DNA of 10,513 bases from Campylobacterales bacterium (GCA_014763905.1 JACXUN010000032.1:1-10513), one strand, 5' to 3'; counted from the stretch's first letter, positions 1 to 6,236 are shown. The notes: generated by a model from the letters alone, not told the origin. Program-made: numbers and translations.

Positions 1-18
1 GTATTATATCTTTATAAA

Positions 19-58
19 TTTCGTAATATATAGCTTTAAAATTCGTATTTTTTCGTAA
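19..58. repeat. Three phased TTCGTA repeats upstream of the ATPase promoter
   Basis: TTTCGTAA occurs at 19-26 and again at 51-58, with the related ATTCGTAT at 41-48. Start-to-start distances are 22 and 10 bases, close to two and one helical turns, so the copies would lie on one face of the DNA. They sit just upstream of the likely -10 box at 66-71, where an activator or repressor would bind. A role as an operator is inference. The region is very AT-rich and short repeats can arise by chance. Confidence 0.35.
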
Positions 59-65
59 ATTAAAG

Positions 66-71
66 TATAAT
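66..71 (+). promoter_or_regulatory. Likely -10 box for the ATPase gene
   Basis: A perfect TATAAT lies 22 bases before the ATG at 94. It would start a transcript near 78, giving a leader of about 16 nt that includes the ribosome binding site AAAGGA at 81-86. No convincing -35 is seen, as is common for sigma-70 promoters in Campylobacterota. Confidence 0.5.
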
Positions 72-93
72 TATTTTATAAAAGGATTATATT

Positions 94-1347
94 ATGGTAC
101 ATAGAAAATTAGAATCTATCATACTTGAAATGCTAGAAAATTTTAGAATCGTTGCTATTAATGGACCTAGGCAGTCAGGTAAAACAACCCTACAGAAACG
201 GATAGCAAAAAATAAAAATATGAACTATTATACTTTTGATGAGATGGATATTTTTAATACGGCTTCATCCGACCCACAAGGCTTTATTAGCTATATCTCA
301 AAAGATAAAAATGTTGCTATTGATGAAGTGCAGATGATACCTGAAGTAATCCCTCCCATTAAAATAAGTGTGGATGAACACAATCGAAAAGGTATGTTTT
401 TGCTTACGGGTTCATCCGATATGTTTAAAAACAGTCAAATCAAAGAGTCTTTAGCTGGTAGGATGGTGAGTTTTAATCTTTTTCCCTTGTCTTATGCGGA
501 GATAAATGGCAGAGAGATGAATATTATAGATAAACTTTTTAGTGATGATTTTAATCGTTTCGATAGGGATTTTGAGAGTGTTTCCAAAGAGGAGTTTATT
601 ACAGCTGTTATTAATGGTGGATATCCTGAAGTGTATCAACTGACAGCCAAAGCAAAAAAAGCTTGGTTTGATTTCTATATCAAAGCAAGAATTGCTAAAG
701 ACATTGGAAGTATTGAAAATATACAACTCGATAAAATCTCTGATCTCTCAAAGCTTTTAAAAGTGTTAGCCGGACAGGTGGCTTCGGTTGTAAACTACAG
801 TAATATAGCCAAGAGTATTGGTATCGGAGATAAAACAGTAGCCAAATATGTTCAACTTTTAGAAGCTTTGTATATTATCAAGCTTATTCCTGCCTACTCA
901 AACAATCGACTTAAAAGGGTGAGTAAAAGTCCCAAAGTGCATTTTATCGATTCAGGTTTAGCCAGTTATCTACTGAATGTCGATGTCGAAGGCTCAATGC
1001 TAGGAAGAAATGAGTTTTTAGGCAATTTGGTAGAGACCTTTGTCTATACAGAACTGATTAAACACCAATCCTCTTCAGATAAGGATGTAGATATTTTTCA
1101 CTATAGAGACTTACAAAAAACAGAGGTCGATTTTGTCTTAGAATCAAACAGTGGAGAGATTGTGGCTTTAGAGATAAAATCAGGTTCAAATATCAAAAAA
1201 GAACATTTTAAAGGTCTACTTGCCTTAGCTAAAACCATGAATAGTAAAAGCTTTAAAGGTATTATTTTATATGGAGGAGATAAAGTATTACCCTATAAGA
1301 TTGAAGAGCATCAGTTTTGGGTAATTCCTTTAAAAGTTTTGGTTTAA
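94..1347 (+). CDS. AAA_14/DUF4143-family ATPase with nuclease-like C-terminus
   Basis: This 417-residue protein has the layout of the large AAA_14 + DUF4143 family, whose cellular role is not established. Walker A is GPRQSGKTT (residues 24-32). Walker B is VAIDEVQ (74-80). A sensor-like LLTGSSD follows at 103-109. Residues about 234-262 look like a winged-helix or helix-turn-helix segment (SNIAKSIGIGDKTVAKYVQLL). The C-terminus has the DUF4143 signature TEVDFVL, then LEIKSG. D346, E360 and K362 match the D...ExK core of the PD-(D/E)xK nuclease fold, though catalysis is unproven. AAAGGA at 81-86 gives 7-base spacing to the ATG and supports this start. No signal peptide or membrane segment is visible. 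The gene is clearly AT-richer than the core genes, stands alone and converges on the tRNA/rodA unit, all suggesting acquisition by transfer. Family assignment is firm; function is unknown. Confidence 0.88.
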   Translation: MVHRKLESIILEMLENFRIVAINGPRQSGKTTLQKRIAKNKNMNYYTFDEMDIFNTASSDPQGFISYISKDKNVAIDEVQMIPEVIPPIKISVDEHNRKGMFLLTGSSDMFKNSQIKESLAGRMVSFNLFPLSYAEINGREMNIIDKLFSDDFNRFDRDFESVSKEEFITAVINGGYPEVYQLTAKAKKAWFDFYIKARIAKDIGSIENIQLDKISDLSKLLKVLAGQVASVVNYSNIAKSIGIGDKTVAKYVQLLEALYIIKLIPAYSNNRLKRVSKSPKVHFIDSGLASYLLNVDVEGSMLGRNEFLGNLVETFVYTELIKHQSSSDKDVDIFHYRDLQKTEVDFVLESNSGEIVALEIKSGSNIKKEHFKGLLALAKTMNSKSFKGIILYGGDKVLPYKIEEHQFWVIPLKVLV

Positions 1348-1422
1348 AAAAAGGTTACTATTAGAAGAAGTAGGGGTGACTAAAAGTGACTAAACGATTT
1401 CTGATTAAATCTGTATTTAAGT

Positions 1423-1442
1423 AAAAATATTGGACAATGCCC
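1423..1442 (-). terminator. Possible weak terminator after the rodA-tRNA unit
   Basis: On the minus strand, 20 bases past the tRNA CCA end, GGGC and GTCC can pair (one G-U) around a 3-nt loop, followed by AATATTTTTAC. The 4-bp stem is short, so this is a weak call. It is the only hairpin-plus-T-run seen in the gap 1348-1461, which otherwise holds nothing recognisable. Confidence 0.25.
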
Positions 1443-1461
1443 GATATATAGGGGTTTTGGA

Positions 1462-1538
1462 TGGTGGGTCCTCAGGGACTCGAACCCTGGACCACTCGGT
1501 TATGAGCCGAGTGCTCTAACCAGCTGAGCTAAAGACCC
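1462..1538 (-). tRNA. tRNA with CAT anticodon (elongator Met, or Ile2 if lysidine-modified)
   Basis: The minus strand folds into a complete 77-nt cloverleaf. The acceptor is GGGTCTT/AGGACCC with one T-G pair. The D-arm is AGCTCAGCTGGTTAGAGC, the anticodon stem CTCGG/CCGAG with loop CTCATAA, and the T-arm contains GGTTCGAGTCC. The 3' CCA is encoded (1464-1462). Initiator tRNA is unlikely: the first acceptor pair is a normal G-C and the anticodon stem lacks the three consecutive G-C pairs of fMet tRNA. Elongator Met and TilS-modified Ile2 cannot be separated safely, because the acceptor has features of both. Its 5' end is only 4 nt after the rodA stop, so it is probably co-transcribed with rodA and released by RNase P. 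Confidence 0.93.
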
Positions 1539-1542
1539 AAAA

Positions 1543-2685
1543 TCAACGTAAGCGTGATTTTTGACGCATCATCGTGATTTTAGAGTCCGAATTATACATA
1601 AAATAAAATCGAAAAGCAAGCAAATTTTCCAAAATACCGAAAAGAACCGCAAAAATAATAAATGATGTCCCACCATGACTAAACATCGGCAGGGGGAGTC
1701 CCACAACCGGAGCAAGTCCGATGGTCATCGAGATATTGACTCCCATATAGATAAAAAACAGCATAGCTATCCCGGAGGAGAAGACAACGGTGTAGTAATC
1801 CTTGGCATTAGACATACCGATATGCAGAAGATGCAAAATCAGTAAAATATAAAATGAGATAACCGCAATAATCCCTGTAAACCCAAATCGTTCTCCCAAA
1901 TAAGCGAAGATAAAGTCGGTAGAGGAGACCGGTAAAAATTTGAGCTGGGTTTGGGTTGCTTCTTCTTGTTTTTGTCCATGCATACCACCCGATCCGATCG
2001 CAATAAGTGATTGCTGAACGTGGTAACTCGGTTCACCGATAAAGTTGGCAATTCGCTGTTTCTGATACGGTTTTAGTCCGTAGCTATAAAGCAATGGAGC
2101 CGTCAAACCTAAGAGAATCAATATAGCAAACCAGATACGCATCTGTACACCGACAATAAAGAGTACACCAAATCCGGTTAGTAGCAGTACCAACCCGGTT
2201 CCTAAGTCCGGCTCTTTGGCGATCAATACAAAAGGAATCAAAATATAAATCGCAAGTTTGGCAAACATCTTCAATCCATAGCCTGCTTTTGGAGGTGGAT
2301 TACGAACGATAAGATATCCCAGCATCAAAAGAACGGTGATTTTGATAAATTCAGAAGGTTGAATCGTCAATCCGATACCCGGTATCTCTATCCAGCGTCT
2401 TGCCCCGAGAATACTCTTACCAAAGAGATCGACACTCAAAAGCAAAATGAGGTTAATCCAGTAAGAGAGTGGAATCAACCACTGATATCTACGCCAAGGG
2501 ATCAGAAAAGTAATAAAAAAGGCTCCCAATGCTATTCCATAATAGACCAACTGTTTACTAAAAAGCCGTGGTTCAATCTCATATACCAGATAGGAAGAGA
2601 AGATAAAAAGTGGAATCAGTTGTAATAATAAAATAAAATTAAATTGTTGTAAGATACGACGGTCAAATTGAAACCAATTTCTCAT
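1543..2685 (-). CDS. rodA: Peptidoglycan glycosyltransferase RodA (SEDS family)
   Basis: A 380-residue polytopic membrane protein of the FtsW/RodA/SpoVE (SEDS) family, which polymerises lipid II into glycan strands together with a class B PBP in the elongasome. The sequence is a run of about ten hydrophobic segments. Family signatures are GARRWIEIPGIGLTIQPSEFIK (split here: GARRWIEI at 94-101, QPSEFIK at 109-115), KEPDLGTG at 157-164, and QQSLIAIGSGGMHGQ at 224-238. LPVSSTDFIFAYLGE at 251-265 has D257 at the position of the catalytic Asp of RodA, and LPMFSHGGTSF at 332-342 matches the conserved C-terminal loop. Length, the N-terminal FDRR and the KEPDLGTG loop fit RodA better than FtsW. The start ATG is preceded by an AGAG-type binding site and a perfect -10 at 2713-2718. 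The gene stands away from any visible mreC or PBP2 gene. A CAT tRNA follows directly. Confident in the family, somewhat less in RodA versus FtsW. Confidence 0.9.
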   Translation of the reverse strand: MRNWFQFDRRILQQFNFILLLQLIPLFIFSSYLVYEIEPRLFSKQLVYYGIALGAFFITFLIPWRRYQWLIPLSYWINLILLLSVDLFGKSILGARRWIEIPGIGLTIQPSEFIKITVLLMLGYLIVRNPPPKAGYGLKMFAKLAIYILIPFVLIAKEPDLGTGLVLLLTGFGVLFIVGVQMRIWFAILILLGLTAPLLYSYGLKPYQKQRIANFIGEPSYHVQQSLIAIGSGGMHGQKQEEATQTQLKFLPVSSTDFIFAYLGERFGFTGIIAVISFYILLILHLLHIGMSNAKDYYTVVFSSGIAMLFFIYMGVNISMTIGLAPVVGLPLPMFSHGGTSFIIFAVLFGILENLLAFRFYFMYNSDSKITMMRQKSRLR

Positions 2686-2712
2686 ATAAAGCTCTAAAAT
2701 TTAGGATTTTGT

Positions 2713-2718
2713 ATTATA
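2713..2718 (-). promoter_or_regulatory. -10 box of the rodA promoter
   Basis: The minus strand reads GTTATAATAC across 2720-2711, with a perfect TATAAT 27 bases upstream of the rodA ATG. The predicted start near 2706 gives a leader of about 20 nt. The same ten bases recur at 2878-2869, and GTTATAAT recurs before the helicase gene at 4307-4300. They appear to be a shared promoter core in this genome. Confidence 0.6.
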
Positions 2719-2733
2719 ACTAGGAGTTAATTA

Positions 2734-2864
2734 ATCTTAAGAGGTGATGAGCATCTAGTAAAGTACATATAGGGAGGGGAAAGGTACTTTTTGTTTGTTG
2801 CGTTTATCTATCAATTTAAAAGGAGGAATGGGAAAAAAACTTTCTCATCACTCTCTTAAGATAT
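2734..2864 (-). ncRNA. Candidate small structured RNA with C/U-rich anti-Shine-Dalgarno loops
   Basis: TCTTAAGAGGTGATGAG at 2735-2751 is the reverse complement of 2844-2861 apart from one extra base, giving a 9 + 8 bp stem with a 1-nt bulge that closes a segment of about 128 nt. On the minus strand a perfect TATAAT (2876-2871) would start RNA near 2864, only 2-3 nt before the stem, so promoter and fold agree. Inside, AAAGTAC/GTACTTT (2790-2784 with 2766-2760) forms a second 7-bp hairpin with a 17-nt loop containing CTTTCCCCTCCCT. The unpaired part carries CCCATTCCTCCTTTT. Both C/U-rich stretches could pair with AGGAGG-type ribosome binding sites, as C-rich loops of known bacterial sRNAs such as Helicobacter RepG do. 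No open reading frame fits. It does not look like tmRNA, SRP RNA, RNase P RNA or classical 6S RNA (too short). The 3' end lacks a strong T-run, so the end is uncertain, and it could instead be a leader of rodA. Confidence 0.45.
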
Positions 2865-2870
2865 GTTCGT

Positions 2871-2876
2871 ATTATA
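2871..2876 (-). promoter_or_regulatory. -10 box for the candidate small RNA
   Basis: TATAAT within GTTATAATAC (2878-2869), identical over ten bases to the rodA promoter core. It lies 9-10 bases before the closing stem of the candidate RNA. No gene starts in the next 185 bases on this strand, so the promoter would serve either the RNA or an unusually long rodA leader. Confidence 0.5.
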
Positions 2877-2889
2877 ACGCAATTAGGAT

Positions 2890-2928
2890 AAAAAAACTCT
2901 TAATTAAAAAGAAAATTTTTCTCTTTTT
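2890..2928 (-). terminator. Possible terminator of the helicase gene
   Basis: Between the helicase stop (2947) and the next promoter, the minus strand contains AAAAAGAGAAAAATTTTCTTTTT, able to form an A-T-rich hairpin, then a weaker CTTTTTAATTAAGAG stem followed directly by seven T (2896-2890). Stems are low in G+C, so the strength is doubtful, but the position after a gene and before a new promoter is right. Confidence 0.35.
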
Positions 2929-2946
2929 GTAAAAATTTTATTAAAA

Positions 2947-4269
2947 TTAGAAGTGACGTTTATTTTGTGGGCTTCTTTTTGTGACTTTTCTTTTTTTATT
3001 GGTGCGTTTTGGCTCATCTTTTGTATTTTTCATTATTTTTTCAGCAATCTCTTTGGCTTTCTTTAAGGTTTGATTTTTATCTGACTTATTTTTATCTGTT
3101 TTTTTACTGCTTGCTTGTGCTGAAGGATTATAGGTAAAACCTTCAGTGGTTATGGTTGGTAGGGTGAGATTGATCATCTTTTCAATCTCTCTAAACTGTT
3201 CGACCTCTTTGGCACAGATTAGCGATAGAGCCTCCCCATTCTGCTTGGCACGTCCGGTTCGTCCGATACGATGGACATAATCCTCATTTTTCAGCGGCAG
3301 TTCAAAATTAATAACATGAGGCAGATTGACAATATCGATACCTCGTGCGACCACATCAGTAGCGACCAAGACACGGATTTGCTGCTCTTTGAACTGCTGG
3401 AGGGCTTTATTTCGTATCCCTTGGCTTTTGTCTCCGTGGATAGCTAGAGATTTGAGTCCGTCGAGATTGAGATGTTCGACCAGCCGATCGGCTTGGTGTT
3501 TGGTGTTGACAAAGACCAAAACCTGTTGCCAATTTTGCGAACCGATCAAAAAGGAGAGCAGTGGAGCCTTCTGCTCTTGATCGACATAATGCACTACCTG
3601 CTTGACCTCTTTTGCCGCAATATTGCTAGGATCAACTTCTATCACGGTCGGGTTATTGAGCAGCGATTTTGCCAGTTTGATTACATTGGGCGGAAAGGTA
3701 GCCGAGAACATTGCCGACTGCCGACGTTTGGGGAGCTTGGCTATGATCTCACGCAGCTCGTCTCTAAATCCCATCTCCAGCAGCTTATCGGCTTCATCGA
3801 TAATGACCATCTTGACCGTTGAGAGATTGACGGTACCGTTACTGATATGATCCAGTAGTCTTCCCGGTGTCGAGACGATGATATTGGCTCCGGCACGAAT
3901 CTGATTGATCTGCCCGCCCAATTTCACCCCGCCGTAGAGAGCTACCGACTTATGGGTGAAGGCTTTGGCATAGTTTTCGATATGGTTATGAATCTGCAGA
4001 GCCAGTTCTCGTGTCGAGACCAAGATCAGAGCATCCACTTTATACCGCTCTTCCCCTCGTTTCAATGCCTCTGGTTCGGGAATATTTTCCAAAATGGGCA
4101 GCACAAACGAAGCGGTCTTCCCGGTTCCGGTTTGCGAGGTGGCAATGATGTCATTGCCTTTTCTCAGTTGCGGAATCGCTCGCTGTTGAATCTGCGTAGG
4201 CTCTGTATAGCCTAATGCTGTTAAAGTATCTTGGAGTTTTTGCGAAAGCATTAGGTTGGAAAATGACAT
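2947..4269 (-). CDS. rhlE: DEAD-box ATP-dependent RNA helicase (RhlE-like)
   Basis: A 440-residue cytoplasmic RNA helicase that uses ATP to unwind or remodel RNA, in ribosome assembly or mRNA decay. All superfamily 2 motifs are intact: Q-motif PTQIQQRAIP (24-33), motif I ATSQTGTGKT (43-52), Ia STRELALQI (85-93), Ib TPGRLLD (134-140), II DEAD (158-161), III SAT (189-191), IV LVFVNTK (251-257), V VATDVVARGID (302-312) and VI HRIGRTGR (333-340). From about residue 387 the C-terminus is a Lys/Arg-rich low-complexity tail (KKTDKNKSDKNQ...KRKVTKRSPQNKR), a typical nonspecific RNA-binding extension. No DbpA or CsdA RNA-binding domain is seen, which favours RhlE. The ATG at 4269 has AAGGA (4282-4278) upstream and its own -10 box at 4305-4300. 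Orientation matches the upstream phosphate genes, but the separate promoter suggests independent expression. The exact subfamily is less certain than the enzyme class. Confidence 0.93.
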   Translation of the reverse strand: MSFSNLMLSQKLQDTLTALGYTEPTQIQQRAIPQLRKGNDIIATSQTGTGKTASFVLPILENIPEPEALKRGEERYKVDALILVSTRELALQIHNHIENYAKAFTHKSVALYGGVKLGGQINQIRAGANIIVSTPGRLLDHISNGTVNLSTVKMVIIDEADKLLEMGFRDELREIIAKLPKRRQSAMFSATFPPNVIKLAKSLLNNPTVIEVDPSNIAAKEVKQVVHYVDQEQKAPLLSFLIGSQNWQQVLVFVNTKHQADRLVEHLNLDGLKSLAIHGDKSQGIRNKALQQFKEQQIRVLVATDVVARGIDIVNLPHVINFELPLKNEDYVHRIGRTGRAKQNGEALSLICAKEVEQFREIEKMINLTLPTITTEGFTYNPSAQASSKKTDKNKSDKNQTLKKAKEIAEKIMKNTKDEPKRTNKKRKVTKRSPQNKRHF

Positions 4270-4299
4270 GGAGATATCCTTAGGATTTAATGAAAAGCA

Positions 4300-4305
4300 A
4301 TTATA
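4300..4305 (-). promoter_or_regulatory. -10 box of the helicase promoter
   Basis: The minus strand reads GTTATAATTGC, with a perfect TATAAT 30 bases upstream of the helicase ATG, inside the 61-bp gap after the DUF47 gene. The GTTATAAT core matches the two other minus-strand promoters at 2720 and 2878. Confidence 0.55.
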
Positions 4306-4330
4306 ACATTTATTTTTTGCGAGTTAGACA

Positions 4331-4948
4331 CTAAGCCATTTTGATCACAATATCTTCTAATCCATCGGCACATACCCGAAAACGTTTGGCTATCTCTTTG
4401 AGTTGTTTGAGCAGTTCTTTTTTGGCAAACGATTCATTGCGGGAGAGGCTTGCCATTTTTTGAATATAAATATCGACAATAAAATCATAAAGATCACGAA
4501 TCTCTTGTGTGGCATTATCGATATCATGATTGTTCGGTTTTGCAAGATGTTGAAAACCAAAATGAAGCGTTCGACTGGCTTGCTGTAATGCCCTCAGGAT
4601 ATCGATGTATCCATCATCAAGTTGCTTGATTTCATACGCTTTGGCTTCCAAAACAAAATGACGAATGCTCAGAGCTATCCAATCCATTTGCGTAATGACT
4701 CGGTAGAGAGATTCTCGGTCGATGGGTGTCAAAAATGCATTTAACAGCTCATTCATATTGGACTCGCGTATTTTTTGTGCTTTGTGTTCGTTTTGAAGAA
4801 TAGCTTGGCATTGGTTCTCATTTTGTTCGATAAAACATTCTTGCAAAGCATTCATAATCTCTTGTATCATTTCAGACTGTTTAATCAATCCTCCGATGAA
4901 TTCAACCTCCTTGGGTAAAATATATTTTTTGATAAATGAGGTAATCAT
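4331..4948 (-). CDS. PhoU-like DUF47 protein, partner of the PiT phosphate transporter
   Basis: A 205-residue, mostly helical cytoplasmic protein of the DUF47/PhoU-like family, which commonly travels with PiT transporters and is thought to regulate phosphate uptake. The family marker LTPIDRESLYRV is at residues 73-84. The C-terminal CADGLEDIVIKMA (193-205) also matches family ends, and heptad-like helices fill the rest. The frame is open upstream to 5032, giving 28 extra residues inside the transporter gene. The ATG at 4948 is chosen because it starts at the usual family N-terminus (MITSFIKKYILPKEVEF), overlaps the transporter stop as ATGA, and has AGGAG (4962-4958) nine bases before it. The overlap implies translational coupling and balanced production with the transporter. 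No metal or enzyme function can be read from the sequence. Confidence 0.9.
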   Translation of the reverse strand: MITSFIKKYILPKEVEFIGGLIKQSEMIQEIMNALQECFIEQNENQCQAILQNEHKAQKIRESNMNELLNAFLTPIDRESLYRVITQMDWIALSIRHFVLEAKAYEIKQLDDGYIDILRALQQASRTLHFGFQHLAKPNNHDIDNATQEIRDLYDFIVDIYIQKMASLSRNESFAKKELLKQLKEIAKRFRVCADGLEDIVIKMA

Positions 4949-5991
4949 GAGACAAAAACTCCTAACAGTGCGATAAATATATAGGCGTATAACGCCCCCA
5001 AAAACATAGAGATCGGAACATTCAGAAACCATCCTACTACAATATGTTTAGCCCGCCCCCATCCGACATGTGCCGGTTTCTGTGCCGCACCGTTTCCCAG
5101 CAGGGTAGCGGTCACCACTTGCGTGGTCGAAGTCGGGGCACCGATTGCCGTTGCCAAACTATTGACCAGTGCCGAAGAGATTTGATTGGCAACGGAATGA
5201 ATCAGACGAATACGGTAGAGTTCAAAACCAAGTGTTTTGATAATACTCCATCCTCCAAACATCGTTCCTAAGGTAATCGCCGTCGTACACCAGAGGATCA
5301 CCCATAACGGAATCGAAAAAGAGCTTGTCTCACCGCTGGCTAACAGCATCATCCCGATAATTGCCATCCCCTTTTGGGCATCATTGGCTCCGTGAGAAAA
5401 CCCCAGCCACGCTACGCTAAAATATTGAGAGACGATAAAGAGCGGTCTGATGTGCATCGTAAAACGGCTAAAGAGTTTGAAAATCAGCTTCATCATAATA
5501 AATCCGATCACAAAACCCAAAAAGGGTGAAGCAAACAGCCCGACAACAATTTTGATCACCCCTTCCAAATGCCCTTGATGAAACGCATCGACTCCCCAAT
5601 TGATTTGTTCACTGCCGACGACCAATAACCCCGCACCGACCAAACCCCCGGCTAAGGAGTTCGAGGAAGAGGAAGGCAATCCGAATTTCCACGTCACCAG
5701 ATTATAGGTGATGGCTGATAAGAGTGCCGCGATAACCAGAGCTTGGGCATGGATAATCGGAGCCTGCGTGATATTGACAAACGTTCCGACCGTATCCGCC
5801 ACCGCCAATCCAACGCAGAGTGGTCCCATAAACGTAAACAGAGTCACGATACCAATTGCCACGCTGCTCTTCATCGCATTGGAAGCGATAGCCGTCGCCA
5901 CCATATCGGCAGCATCATGAAAACCATTGGTAAAATCAAAGAGAAAAACCATCACAATGGTCAATCCCAACAAAAAAATCGGTAATTCCAC
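4945..5991 (-). CDS. pit: PiT-family inorganic phosphate transporter
   Basis: A 348-residue inner-membrane protein of the PiT/PHO4 family, which imports phosphate (or metal-phosphate) coupled to an ion gradient. The two inverted family repeats are visible: DFTNGFHDAADMVATAIASNAM (19-40; key NGFHDAAD) with GLPSSSSNSLAGGLVGAG (104-121), then FSHGANDAQKGM (198-209) with GAPTSTTQVVT (285-295). About eight to ten hydrophobic segments are present, and the first begins almost at the N-terminus. The start is GTG (5991-5989). No ATG lies in frame upstream and the next candidate, ATG at residue 14, would cut into the first membrane helix. The ribosome binding site before GTG is weak. The stop overlaps the DUF47 ATG, forming a two-gene phosphate unit. 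No clear promoter or Pho-box could be assigned in the divergent gap 5992-6236. Confidence 0.93.
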   Translation of the reverse strand: MELPIFLLGLTIVMVFLFDFTNGFHDAADMVATAIASNAMKSSVAIGIVTLFTFMGPLCVGLAVADTVGTFVNITQAPIIHAQALVIAALLSAITYNLVTWKFGLPSSSSNSLAGGLVGAGLLVVGSEQINWGVDAFHQGHLEGVIKIVVGLFASPFLGFVIGFIMMKLIFKLFSRFTMHIRPLFIVSQYFSVAWLGFSHGANDAQKGMAIIGMMLLASGETSSFSIPLWVILWCTTAITLGTMFGGWSIIKTLGFELYRIRLIHSVANQISSALVNSLATAIGAPTSTTQVVTATLLGNGAAQKPAHVGWGRAKHIVVGWFLNVPISMFLGALYAYIFIALLGVFVS

Positions 5992-6073
5992 AGATAACCC
6001 ATTGAAAGAATTTGAATAATGAGTCTAACACGTAAACGATTAAAAGCGTATGGTTCACCTTAAAATTTTTCGC

Positions 6074-6079
6074 TACAAT
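6074..6079 (+). promoter_or_regulatory. Possible -10 box for metH
   Basis: TACAAT preceded by a T-run (TTTTTCGC) resembles Campylobacter-type promoters, where T-rich stretches replace the -35. If used, the transcript would begin near 6086 and carry the whole REP-like hairpin in a leader of about 150 nt. GATAAT at 6088-6093 is an alternative. Assignment is by appearance only. Confidence 0.3.
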
Positions 6080-6120
6080 GCCGTAACGATAATTTTGCCC
6101 TATTAATCGATTTTACATTC

Positions 6121-6200
6121 GTAGGTCGGGTTCCCCTGATCCCGACAAAAATTGATAATGCCGTTTGTGTTGGTGTTGGGATCAGGGGAACCCGACCTAT
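6121..6200. repeat. REP/BIME-like doublet: two inverted GTAG-GTCGGG hairpins
   Basis: The 22 bases at 6122-6143 are the exact reverse complement of 6178-6199, and pairing continues four more base pairs inwards with one G-T, leaving a loop of about 26 nt. Each arm is itself a small hairpin. The left copy is GTAG, then GTCGGG-(10-nt loop)-CCCGAC. The right copy, on the other strand, is ATAG, then GTCGGG-(10-nt loop)-CCCAAC. A GTAG-type tetranucleotide next to an imperfect hairpin, in head-to-head pairs, is the layout of REP elements mobilised by REP-associated tyrosine transposases (RAYT/TnpA-REP). No such transposase gene lies in this window. The element sits between divergent pit and metH, ending 36 bases before the likely metH start. 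Confidence 0.75.
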
Positions 6201-6236
6201 GCGATGGTGAATGGGTTGAGAGATAAAGGTAAGCAA

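Noticed and set aside
1376..1394. Tandem repeat GTGACTAAA x2 between the ATPase gene and the tRNA
   Set aside because: Only two 9-base copies, no third copy and no promoter or gene that it would serve.
1..1538. Island inserted at the tRNA 3' end, with the ATPase as cargo
   Set aside because: No copy of the tRNA 3' end is present at 1-93 or elsewhere in the window and no integrase is seen. It cannot be supported from this sequence alone.
2821..2860. Strong AGGAGG on the plus strand as the start of a small peptide gene
   Set aside because: The next ATG is only one base away and no open frame of useful length follows. The motif is better explained as the complement of the C/U-rich loop.
2735..2861. 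Inverted repeat read as a MITE or small insertion element
   Set aside because: No target-site duplication flanks the arms, the outer TCTTAAGA is itself palindromic, and the promoter position fits a structured RNA better. It was not fully excluded.
3326..4215. Several plus-strand open frames of 82-116 codons opposite the helicase gene
   Set aside because: All are shadows of the conserved helicase. None has a plausible ribosome binding site or recognisable protein pattern.
5992..6236. Cobalamin or SAM riboswitch upstream of metH
   Set aside because: No B12-box or SAM-riboswitch core was recognised. The only strong structure is the REP-like doublet.
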